9,806 bases of DNA, taken from contig JALWSJ010000004.1 of the NCBI GenBank assembly GCA_026993705.1, positions 1 through 9,806 on the forward strand, read 5' to 3'. The notes under the pieces were generated by a model. That model saw nothing but the letters and a program-made list of their open reading frames with translations, did no database searches and was not told where the DNA came from. This stretch comes from Flavobacteriales bacterium. GTDB taxonomy: Bacteria > Bacteroidota > Bacteroidia > Flavobacteriales_D > Parvicellaceae. Numbering within the stretch: the first letter of the stretch is position 1; each line of letters opens with the position of its first letter. Below, one piece after another: positions 1 through 5,610 of this stretch. A program made the position numbers and the translations under genes.

Positions 1-120
1 GACATAAAGCCTATGCAATATTGAGGTCGGTTGTTGACACTTCAATTAAAAATTCTGCTTCAATATTCGAAAACATTATTTTACTAGCTATGCTGGATTC
101 TAATCAGGCTGAATAGTTAC
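1..120 (+). mobile_element. Right end of an insertion sequence (IS66-like), cut by the window edge
   Basis: The transposase-like reading frame at 3-116 is followed at once by TTAC (117-120). From memory, IS66-family termini begin GTAA and end TTAC, and they duplicate 8 bp of target. The glycosyltransferase fragment on the opposite strand is intact up to this point and then meets a stop formed by the bases GTAA. This places the element boundary at about 120 and makes 121-128 (AAAACAGT) the candidate target duplication. The other end lies outside the window, so the duplication cannot be confirmed. The IS66 assignment is by recall of family features only. Confidence 0.5.
3..116 (+). CDS. Transposase C-terminus (partial, IS66-like)
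   Basis: This is an open frame running from the window edge to TAG at 114-116, about 37 residues, with no start visible. The peptide contains AYAILRSVVDTSIKN followed by a hydrophobic tail ending LLAMLDSNQAE. The RSxxDTxxKN pattern resembles the C-terminal end of IS66-type transposases from Bacteroidetes as I remember them. The frame stops 4 bases before the putative element end at 120, which fits a gene filling its IS. It could be another protein's C-terminus, because only a short piece is visible. Confidence 0.45.
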   Translation, partial: HKAYAILRSVVDTSIKNSASIFENIILLAMLDSNQAE

Positions 121-416
121 AAAACAGTTAAACTGCTAAATATTAAAGAAGGGAAACGAACAGAAAATTCAGATATACCAAAAATGTTAATCCAAAAATG
201 TAATAAAATTTCATACAAAGGAGGGGTGTTTCCTTCTGAAAGTAACCTGATTATAGAAGGTATATCCATTTGTGCATGATAAACACTAAATGGTTCATCA
301 CCTGCTAATGAATTACTTGAAAGGAAAAAACCTTTAACCCAAAAGTTTATTAAAGCTAATATTATTGCAATTATCGTTTGCTTATGTTTTTTTTTATACT
401 CATAATTCTTTTGCAA
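117..416 (-). pseudogene. Glycosyltransferase family 39-like membrane protein, N-terminal fragment
   Basis: The visible 99 residues begin at ATG (416 on the minus strand) with a basic tail and a first membrane segment (about residues 13-34). A periplasmic loop follows with D40-E41-P42 and then SVYHAQM, NTPPLYEILLHFW and FSVRFPSL. This is the typical start of ArnT/PMT-like GT-C glycosyltransferases of about 500 residues, where the acidic pair in the first loop is catalytic. These enzymes move sugars from polyprenyl-phosphate donors to lipids or proteins at the membrane. The frame stops at TAA (117-119) exactly where the neighbouring insertion sequence seems to begin, so at least 400 residues are missing. 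No continuation is seen in 1-116. The family call is good; the substrate is unknown. Confidence 0.72.
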
Positions 417-456
417 TTTTATTAGCTGGGGGTGTAATTTAAACTCTGTCTGATTG

Positions 457-738
457 TTATATTGTTGCTGGAGGGTTAAATTTTATTATTGGAGTATCAA
501 ACTCTGCTGATATTACAATCACATCTCTATATTCATCACTAATACAATCGGGATTTCCCCCTGATGAAGAATAATCAGTTTGACATGTGTCAGTATCGTT
601 TTCTCCTCCAATAACTTTATTCAAATCATTAATTTTACACCTATAATGTTGTATAGAATTATTCAGGTGTAGGCAATTACGGTTACCAAAATTGCGTGTT
701 TTTAATCCGTCAGCAATCAGATTTATTATAACCTTCAT
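457..738 (-). CDS. Small possible double-glycine-leader peptide
   Basis: This 93-residue frame lies 40 bases upstream of the glycosyltransferase fragment on the same strand. I do not recognise a family. Its middle, KINDLNKVIGG (residues about 35-45), fits the pattern of double-glycine leaders (acidic at -8, Leu at -7, Val at -4, Gly-Gly at -2/-1) cleaved by C39-type ABC peptidases. It is followed by a 48-residue acidic core with two Cys (TDTCQ, PDCIS). The leader of about 45 residues is longer than usual and contains two further Cys, so the true start may be internal or the frame may be decayed. No transporter or modification enzyme is visible here. It could also be a chance ORF in a degenerate region. 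Confidence 0.35.
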   Translation of the reverse strand: MKVIINLIADGLKTRNFGNRNCLHLNNSIQHYRCKINDLNKVIGGENDTDTCQTDYSSSGGNPDCISDEYRDVIVISAEFDTPIIKFNPPATI

Positions 739-966
739 TAAGGCAATGTTGTTGCGTTTCTCTTCATCACTATGTTATCAACTAAAAGCACGGGTTTTGC
801 TCTTAATTTGTTATAACCAAATCTTACACAAACGCCCGTCATCAAAAGGTAATCATGGTTTTCAAAACTACTTTGTGATAGCAAAAGTTTGTTTTGACGA
901 TGTCAAAAATATTGCTTCTTTATAAATTATCAATTTTACAATTAAATTATGAATACTACTGCTTAA
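739..966. other. AT-rich stretch without a recognised gene
   Basis: Only short frames are found on either strand. The longest on the plus strand runs through 692-925 from a TTG start and shows no recognisable domain. Together with the flanking fragments, this looks like decayed accessory DNA. Confidence 0.5.
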
Positions 967-1120
967 AAAAAACGTAAATATAGCAATTATAGTCAAAATT
1001 AAATAGCTGAACAGTTAAATATATCTCAATCTGCTTGCACGAAAATAGAAAATGAGACCGACTCATTTAAAAGAGGGAAAATTGAGAAAAATTGCAAATA
1101 TTGTTAAGGCGGACTTGTAA
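967..1120 (+). pseudogene. XRE-family helix-turn-helix regulator, broken
   Basis: Translation from 967 gives KKRKYSNYSQN, a TAA stop at 1000-1002, then IAEQLNISQSACTKIENE in the same frame. A frame change near 1067 leads to LKEGKLRKIANIVKADL and a stop at 1118-1120. Joined, these parts give the classic HTH_3 layout (YSQEYIAEQLNISQSAYSKIEN followed by a RLxKIAxI helix) of small Cro/CI-like regulators. One in-frame stop and one frameshift therefore break it, and no start codon is visible. It is a relic and should produce no working protein. Confidence 0.65.
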
Positions 1121-1202
1121 AGGTTGCTTTCAAGTAAAGAACCTGTTTTTTAAATCATCAAAAAAACTAACAATAATCAGTTTTATTTCTCTCGTTATAC
1201 TT

Positions 1203-1210
1203 TACCTTTG
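1203..1210 (+). promoter_or_regulatory. -7 promoter box (TAnnTTTG)
   Basis: TACCTTTG matches the Bacteroidetes -7 consensus exactly. It lies 9 bases before the ATG at 1220, so the transcript would have almost no leader. The -33 element is poor: only TTTT at 1181-1184, with no TTG. Confidence 0.5.
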
Positions 1211-1219
1211 CAATCACAA

Positions 1220-1612
1220 ATGAATAGAACAATCACATACGCGATAGTTGGAGCTTTTATAAGCTCTTTGTTCCTTTCTGTAATTATACAGACCGTTATG
1301 CTGTTGAATTATTCATTAGAGAGGGAAGCTTATATAGAGCAATATTGCGAAAACAAAGATAAACCCGAATTGCACTGTGAAGGACATTGTCATTTATCCA
1401 AAGAATTAAAAATGGCAAGCAACGACAATACTAAGCAATCCGAGAGTAACGTGTTGGCTGTTGTATTTATTTTTTCCTTTCAAGATATTGTTCGTCTAAC
1501 ACCTTCAATTTCTATACTTCAAAAAGTAATATTAAGTCATACTGAAAGAAGTATGATTTCACAATCTCATTTAAGGTCTATATTCAGACCGCCTGCTGTG
1601 CTCTTTGTCTGA
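1220..1612 (+). CDS. Single-pass membrane protein with a CxGxCH motif (putative metal-locus component)
   Basis: This is a 130-residue protein from ATG 1220. A TTG start at 1208 is possible but overlaps the promoter box, so ATG is preferred. Residues about 7-29 form one membrane segment. After it comes a conserved-looking Cys/His cluster: C43, then HCEGHCHLSKEL with C53, C57 and H58. The C-terminus ends IFRPPAVLFV. Small proteins with this layout (TM helix, CxGxCxLxK, terminal FxPP) recur upstream of TonB-receptor or metal-related genes in Bacteroidetes, by recall, and have no established function. The Cys and His residues suggest thiol chemistry or binding of copper or another soft metal. It is the first gene before the barrel, MbnP and MbnH-like genes, but a 299-base gap follows it, so co-transcription is uncertain. 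Confidence 0.75.
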   Translation: MNRTITYAIVGAFISSLFLSVIIQTVMLLNYSLEREAYIEQYCENKDKPELHCEGHCHLSKELKMASNDNTKQSESNVLAVVFIFSFQDIVRLTPSISILQKVILSHTERSMISQSHLRSIFRPPAVLFV

Positions 1613-1699
1613 TACATCTTGTATCTATGCATGAAGAAAGAGTGTCCTCTGTTCAAAGGAGGCAAATAAACGAAGTTTTCTTTTGTTAATGCTCATATC

Positions 1700-1707
1700 T
1701 ATTTTTG
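1700..1707 (+). promoter_or_regulatory. Possible -7 promoter box upstream of the barrel gene
   Basis: TATTTTTG fits TAnnTTTG. The nearest TTTG (1682-1685) is only 14 bases upstream, shorter than the usual 17-23. The same octamer occurs before glyA. If used, it gives a leader of about 200 bases. The rest of 1613-1911 shows nothing else beyond a 20-codon frame at 1628-1690. Confidence 0.28.
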
Positions 1708-1911
1708 TTAAGAAAAATCAATAGGTATGCTTATAAAATGTGTTAACTTGGAAAGCATAGCAAAACAATTATATAATTTTCTTTTGAATTACCTGATTGC
1801 CGGCACAACTTTATTTGTTGTTTTGTTGGAGTTGGTACGGATTTAAGGTAATACGCTAGAGAATAGAATGATAAGGAAAACTTCAAATGATTAAAGCAGA
1901 AAATTATTACA

Positions 1912-2856
1912 ATGAATAAATTATTAGTAGCCTTAGCCTTTGTGTTAAGTGCAAACCTTACGTTTGCGTGCGACTATTGTAATATCTTTATTAATATATC
2001 CCCAAACGACTATCGCAACTCGTTTGGGGTATATCATCATATAAGATTAATGCACGGTATTTACACGCCGTTAGGTACAGTAGTCTTAAAGCATGGAGGA
2101 GCAGAAGCCCCGGTATATACATTAGCAAACCGAAAGGTAGATGAAATCTACAGAACCTACGATATTCGCGGAAGATTCTATATCAAAGACAAATGGAAAA
2201 CCATGGTGTCTATTCCGATAGTCGATAATTCTTATCGAATAGATGGTCTGGATAAATATCGAGTTCGAGGAGTCGGAGATCCGATGATTATACAAAATTA
2301 TCAAGTATATAATACCAAACATTGTGCAGATTCCGTTTCTAATTTCTCTCAACGTTTTACCGTTGGAGCCGGAGTGAAAATCCCGTTGGGGAGTATCAAC
2401 AAAACGTATGCTTACGGGCGACCCAATGTTGACTTGCAACCCGGAAGCGGAAGTTGGGATTTCTTAGCAATGGCTATGTATTCTATACGTTACAAAAAAG
2501 TAGGATTGATAACTAATTTAAACGTAAAGTATAGTACAGAAAATAAGGAAGGCTTTCGCTATGGTAAAACCATGAATTTTAATGCTAATCTTTTTTATAT
2601 GAAAGAAATAAAAGGTCTAGTATTTATGCCGTTTGCAGGTACTTACATAGAGAAGTTTAACAAAGATTTTCAAAACGGAGGGTTACTAAATGATTCAGGC
2701 GGAGCAACCTTTTTCGGGAATTTAGGTCTTAAAGTATATAAAGGTAACTTTGTAGTAACAGCACAATACCAAAAAGTAATAGAAAACCAATTACAAGGAG
2801 ATAAACAATTATTTACACTTTACCGATCTACGGTAGGAATAATTTATAATTTTTAA
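1912..2856 (+). CDS. Outer-membrane beta-barrel protein with an N-terminal CxxC (putative transporter of the copper locus)
   Basis: This 314-residue protein starts with a Sec signal peptide (residues 1-19, ending TFA). The mature chain would begin C20-D-Y-C23, and the cysteine lacks a proper lipobox. Many alternating-hydrophobicity strands follow (FGVYHHIRLMHG, FTVGAGVKIPLG, VGLITNLNVKYST), and the last strand ends in F (VGIIYNF), typical of outer-membrane barrels. It resembles a Bacteroidetes barrel family with a CDxC(GC) start near MbnP and MauG-like genes, as I recall. The gene ends 21 bases before the MbnP-like gene in the same direction, so the two are probably one transcript. A role in moving or sensing metal at the outer membrane is inferred from context. 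The CxxC at the mature N-terminus could bind metal or form a disulphide. Confidence 0.72.
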   Translation: MNKLLVALAFVLSANLTFACDYCNIFINISPNDYRNSFGVYHHIRLMHGIYTPLGTVVLKHGGAEAPVYTLANRKVDEIYRTYDIRGRFYIKDKWKTMVSIPIVDNSYRIDGLDKYRVRGVGDPMIIQNYQVYNTKHCADSVSNFSQRFTVGAGVKIPLGSINKTYAYGRPNVDLQPGSGSWDFLAMAMYSIRYKKVGLITNLNVKYSTENKEGFRYGKTMNFNANLFYMKEIKGLVFMPFAGTYIEKFNKDFQNGGLLNDSGGATFFGNLGLKVYKGNFVVTAQYQKVIENQLQGDKQLFTLYRSTVGIIYNF

Positions 2857-2877
2857 AAAACTAAAAAACACAAAAAA

Positions 2878-3741
2878 ATGAAAAATACAAAAATAATAGT
2901 AGCAGGAATTTTAGGATTAACCTTAGCACTGGGAACAACCTCATGTAAAAAGAAAGGTTGTACAGATTCAAAAGCGACAAATTATGATGCCAATGCAAAA
3001 AAAGATGATGGTTCATGCGATTATACTACTTCAACGGGAGATGGACATAATGGATATCATGTTATGTTCAAAATGGCTCATAAATATGACGGAGCTTCAG
3101 TAATGCCATCAGATTTTAATGACATAAAATACACCAACGATTTCGGTACAAATCATAGTATCACAAAAATAAAATATTTGGTATCTGATTTTGTGCTGTA
3201 CAAGGCAGACGGAGATAGCGTTGTAGTTGACGGTTATAACTTAGTAGATTTCACCAATCCAAACAGTTTTGCCTATGAAAATCAAAATGTACATTTTCCG
3301 GCAGGAGATTATACAGGCGTAGGCTTTGCGTGGGGATTTGACGACGATAAAAATACAACTGGAGCGTATGCCGATTTAAATGCTTCAAATTGGAGTTGGC
3401 CGGCAATGATTGGCGGAGGTTACCATTATATGCAGTTTGAAGGACGATTCATAGACGCTAATAACGATACCTTGTCATTCCAATATCACAACGGTAGAGC
3501 CAAAAACCCAACAAGTGGAGCAATAGAAAACAACAATTTCCACGTGAAATTAAACAATGCCTTTACATTGTCGGGAGATGCATCCGTAACGATAAATATG
3601 GATATGGCAGAATGGTTTAAAAATCCAAATCAATGGGATTTAGACACCTTGCACTCTATGCTAATGCCAAATTATCAAGCACAAATAATGATGAATCAAA
3701 ACGGAAGAACAGTATTCTCTTTTGGTTCAATCACACAATAA
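2878..3741 (+). CDS. MbnP-family copper-binding lipoprotein
   Basis: This is a 287-residue lipoprotein. Its signal peptide ends GTTSC with lipid-modified C23. Residues 27-49 are a Cys-bounded, Asp-rich segment (GCTDS...NYD...DDGSC). The MbnP-like beta domain begins near residue 58 (GYHVMFKMAHKYDG), continues with HSITKIKYLVSDF and FPAGDYTGVGFAWGFDDD, and has the characteristic WSWPAMIGGGYHYMQFEG (W172, W174, H183) and FHVKL. In characterised MbnP, a tryptophan oxidised to kynurenine by MbnH contributes to a copper site with histidines. W172/W174 and H57, H61, H68, H93 and H183 are the candidates here, but I cannot tell which are used. It lies directly after the barrel gene and, after a repeat-filled gap, before an MbnH-like enzyme. 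Family membership is confident; copper as the metal is inferred. Confidence 0.8.
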   Translation: MKNTKIIVAGILGLTLALGTTSCKKKGCTDSKATNYDANAKKDDGSCDYTTSTGDGHNGYHVMFKMAHKYDGASVMPSDFNDIKYTNDFGTNHSITKIKYLVSDFVLYKADGDSVVVDGYNLVDFTNPNSFAYENQNVHFPAGDYTGVGFAWGFDDDKNTTGAYADLNASNWSWPAMIGGGYHYMQFEGRFIDANNDTLSFQYHNGRAKNPTSGAIENNNFHVKLNNAFTLSGDASVTINMDMAEWFKNPNQWDLDTLHSMLMPNYQAQIMMNQNGRTVFSFGSITQ

Positions 3742-3750
3742 CAAAGATTA

Positions 3751-3900
3751 GGGCGTTCCCCCGATTTACAAAAGAAACATATCGCTACCGCGAAACGTTT
3801 CTTTCGTAAATCGGGGTCGGGCTATCACTCCTCACTCTTTTGGTTTGCATATATGCAACAAACCAAAAGGAGTTCAAACACGCCGTTCTATCCCTAACGC
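3751..3900 (+). repeat. Dispersed structured repeat, copy A (flavobacterial GGGCGTTCCC...CCCTAACGC type)
   Basis: This 150-bp unit is matched by an inverted copy at 9554-9702. Conserved blocks are 3751-3760 (GGGCGTTCCC), 3817-3840 and 3865-3900. The last block is 36/36 identical in the other copy. Between the blocks lie two hairpins whose sequence is private to this copy: 3759-3769 with 3806-3816 (11 bp), extended by 3771-3778 with 3797-3804 (8 bp); and 3838-3846 with 3860-3868 (9 bp). The ends GCGTT and AACGC can pair to close the whole unit. I associate such units with flavobacterial genomes but cannot name an established family. Confidence 0.8.
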
Positions 3901-4005
3901 AAGTGGAATGAGTGCATAGAAAGTGAGTTTTAGTTTCTTTAGATGATGAAAAAATTCTTTGCATAGACGAGCTATGGAAATAATTTTTGAAGAAATATAA
4001 AGGAA
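3891..4005 (+). repeat. 115-bp direct repeat, first copy
   Basis: This unit starts with the last 10 bases of dispersed repeat copy A (TCCCTAACGC) and aligns along its full length to 4154-4268, roughly 80-85% identical by eye. Shared blocks include GAGTTTTAGTTTCTTTAGA, CTTTGCATA and GCTATGGAAAT. No coding function is seen; the minus-strand frame across it looks like an artefact of the repeat. Confidence 0.75.
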
Positions 4006-4020
4006 TTAAAAGCACTTTAT

Positions 4021-4179
4021 AGTGCTCATTATACTTGTGTTAGGGATTCCAACTAACGTAAAAATATCGCACTGAATATCAAATGGTTATAAAATTGTTA
4101 TTTTTTTACGTTAGCAACAAAACTCAACTGTTTTTTACACAGTCGCTTAATAGTCCCTAACGTGTGTAAAATGAGTGCT
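4021..4179. repeat. Nested inverted repeats between the MbnP- and MbnH-like genes
   Basis: The outer arms 4021-4046 and 4154-4179 match in inverted orientation at 19 of 26 positions, including GTTAGGGA/TCCCTAAC. Inside them is a perfect 12-bp inverted pair, CTAACGTAAAAA (4053-4064) and its complement (4103-4114), around a 38-base loop. A 6-bp hairpin (AGCACT/AGTGCT, 4011-4026) sits at the left edge. The recurring CCCTAAC motif links these pieces to the dispersed repeat, suggesting remains of several insertions. Confidence 0.65.
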
Positions 4180-4268
4180 AAGAAAATGAGTTTTAGTTTC
4201 TTTAGACGATAAAAAAAATCTTTGCATAACACTCGCTATGGAAATATTTTTTGAAGAAGGATAAGGAA
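4154..4268 (+). repeat. 115-bp direct repeat, second copy
   Basis: This is the partner of 3891-4005, starting TCCCTAACG and ending GATAAGGAA. It is followed after 72 bases by the peroxidase start. Those 72 bases show no convincing TAnnTTTG box, so the origin of peroxidase transcription is unclear. Confidence 0.75.
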
Positions 4269-4340
4269 AATAAAACCGTTAGATGAGCTTAATTTCATTT
4301 CGTACAAAAGTCAATTTTTAAAAGAAAATACATCAAACCA

Positions 4341-5486
4341 ATGAAAGTAACAACCAAAATACAGATAATCCTTTTAGTAGCTTTTACATTGTTAAACACA
4401 AGCTGTAGAAAAAAAGAAGGATGTACCGATTCAACAGCTTTGAATTATGATTCTAGAGCTGTACGAGATGACGGTTCTTGCGAATATGAAGTGCTCAATC
4501 CTACGGCATATTCCCTAAAAGTACCCTATACTTTCAGTAAATATCTATTGCCCCCTCTCATTCCTGAAGACAACCCGATGACAAAAGAAGGAGTTGAGCT
4601 AGGTCGAAAGTTATTCTATGAAAAAATACTATCCGGAGATAACTCAATGAGTTGTGCAGGATGTCATCGTCAAGCCAATGCCTTTGCTGATACAGGAAGA
4701 TTTAGTATGGGGATTGACGGACAACTAGGAGGACGAAGTGCAATGCCCATCTTCAATGCCGCATGGAATAACGATCATTTGTTCTTTTGGGACGGAAGAG
4801 CCAATAGCATAGAAGACCAAGCTTTCGGTCCTGTCGTTAATCCGGTTGAAATGCACGAAACGTGGGTGAATGCAGTTTCAGAATTACAAGCACACAGCGA
4901 GTATCCAAGACTCTTTAAAAAAGTCTTTGGTACAGAAACAATAGATTCCGTTTTAGTAGCTAAAGCCATTGCACAGTTTGAGCGAACACTCATTTCTGGA
5001 AATTCAAAATTTGATAAGTACCTTAGAGGAGAAGTATCCTTAACACCTCAAGAATTGAGCGGTTTTAACGTGTTTATGGACGAAGCAGGCGGAGATTGTT
5101 TCCATTGTCACGGAAGCCCGACAAATCCACTTTGGACAGATAATAAGTTCCGAAACAATGGTTTAGATGCTGTTATTACAGATAAGGGGCTGGGAGCAAT
5201 TACCGGAGATCCAAATGACGATGGTAAATTTAAAACCCCTTCGTTAAGGAATCTTTCTTACACTGCACCTTATATGCACGACGGAAGATTTGCAACCATC
5301 GATGATGTTATAAACTTTTATAGTGTAGGATTGCAGTATTCACCAACCATCGATCCGTTAATGAAAAATGTTGGTGTAGGAGGAGCACAACTTGACCCGC
5401 AAGAACGCTTAGACCTAAAAGCCTTCCTGATGACACTTAACGATGAGGATTTTGTCAATAATCCGGATTTTTCAGATCCGAATTAA
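4341..5486 (+). CDS. MauG/MbnH-type di-haem cytochrome c peroxidase lipoprotein
   Basis: This is a 381-residue lipoprotein (signal peptide ending NTSC, C22). Residues 27-49 copy the Cys-bounded Asp-rich segment of the MbnP-like protein. The two haem c sites are C105-A-G-C108-H109 and C253-F-H-C256-H257. FFWDGRA (W150) carries the tryptophan expected between the haems, followed by NPVEM (E170). The C-terminal haem domain has TPSLRNL, TAPYMHDGRF and then DDVINFYSVG. In that last segment Tyr327 stands where classical bacterial peroxidases have the axial Met of the high-potential haem, as in MauG. MauG-type enzymes oxidise residues in partner proteins using peroxide, and MbnH does this to MbnP. 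With an MbnP-like gene just upstream, MbnH-like activity is the best guess, and a plain peroxidase is the alternative. A terminator follows at 5539-5569. Confidence 0.82.
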   Translation: MKVTTKIQIILLVAFTLLNTSCRKKEGCTDSTALNYDSRAVRDDGSCEYEVLNPTAYSLKVPYTFSKYLLPPLIPEDNPMTKEGVELGRKLFYEKILSGDNSMSCAGCHRQANAFADTGRFSMGIDGQLGGRSAMPIFNAAWNNDHLFFWDGRANSIEDQAFGPVVNPVEMHETWVNAVSELQAHSEYPRLFKKVFGTETIDSVLVAKAIAQFERTLISGNSKFDKYLRGEVSLTPQELSGFNVFMDEAGGDCFHCHGSPTNPLWTDNKFRNNGLDAVITDKGLGAITGDPNDDGKFKTPSLRNLSYTAPYMHDGRFATIDDVINFYSVGLQYSPTIDPLMKNVGVGGAQLDPQERLDLKAFLMTLNDEDFVNNPDFSDPN

Positions 5487-5538
5487 TCGTAATCCTTAGA
5501 TCACTTTTGGATTTAAAAATAATTTAATTTGATGAGAA

Positions 5539-5569
5539 AAGCATGCTTGTTTACAAGTGTGCTTTTTTT
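5539..5569 (+). terminator. Intrinsic terminator after the peroxidase gene
   Basis: An 11-bp stem (5539-5549 with 5554-5564, two G-T pairs) with the loop TTTA is followed by five more T. It lies 52 bases after the peroxidase stop and ends the metal locus. Confidence 0.85.
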
Positions 5570-5584
5570 GTGAATAAATTGTTC

Positions 5585-5610
5585 ATACCATTTCAATGTT
5601 TAAATGGTAT
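5585..5610. repeat. 26-nt hairpin repeat, copy 1
   Basis: The perfect 9-bp stem ATACCATTT/AAATGGTAT has an 8-base loop. The whole 26-mer recurs at 9459-9484 with one difference, in the loop. It overlaps the last base of the DUF4846 gene stop codon and has no T-tract on either side. Confidence 0.7.

Noticed and set aside
692..925. Plus-strand frame of 77 codons with a TTG start
   Set aside because: It has no recognisable domain, a rare start and a composition like the surrounding decayed DNA; it also overlaps the minus-strand peptide frame.
1630..1680. Weak CCTCT/AGGAGG stem after the CxGxCH gene as a terminator
   Set aside because: The stem is only 5 bp, with a G-T pair and no T-run.
1628..1690. 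20-codon frame between the CxGxCH gene and the barrel gene
   Set aside because: Too short, with no membrane segment, motif or start signal to support it.
2122..2439. Frame antisense to the barrel gene
   Set aside because: A shadow of a well-supported gene on the other strand. The frames at 4775-4993, 7866-8117 and 9019-9234 were dropped for the same reason.
3759..3816. Long hairpin after the MbnP-like gene taken as a terminator
   Set aside because: No T-tract follows on the plus strand, and the stem is better explained as hairpin 1 of the dispersed repeat.
3785..4015. Minus-strand frame of 76 codons after the MbnP-like gene
   Set aside because: It lies wholly in dispersed repeat A and the first 115-bp repeat, so its peptide is a by-product of repeat sequence.
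3741..4340. CRISPR array
   Set aside because: The repeats here are few, long and imperfect, with mixed orientation and no regular spacers.
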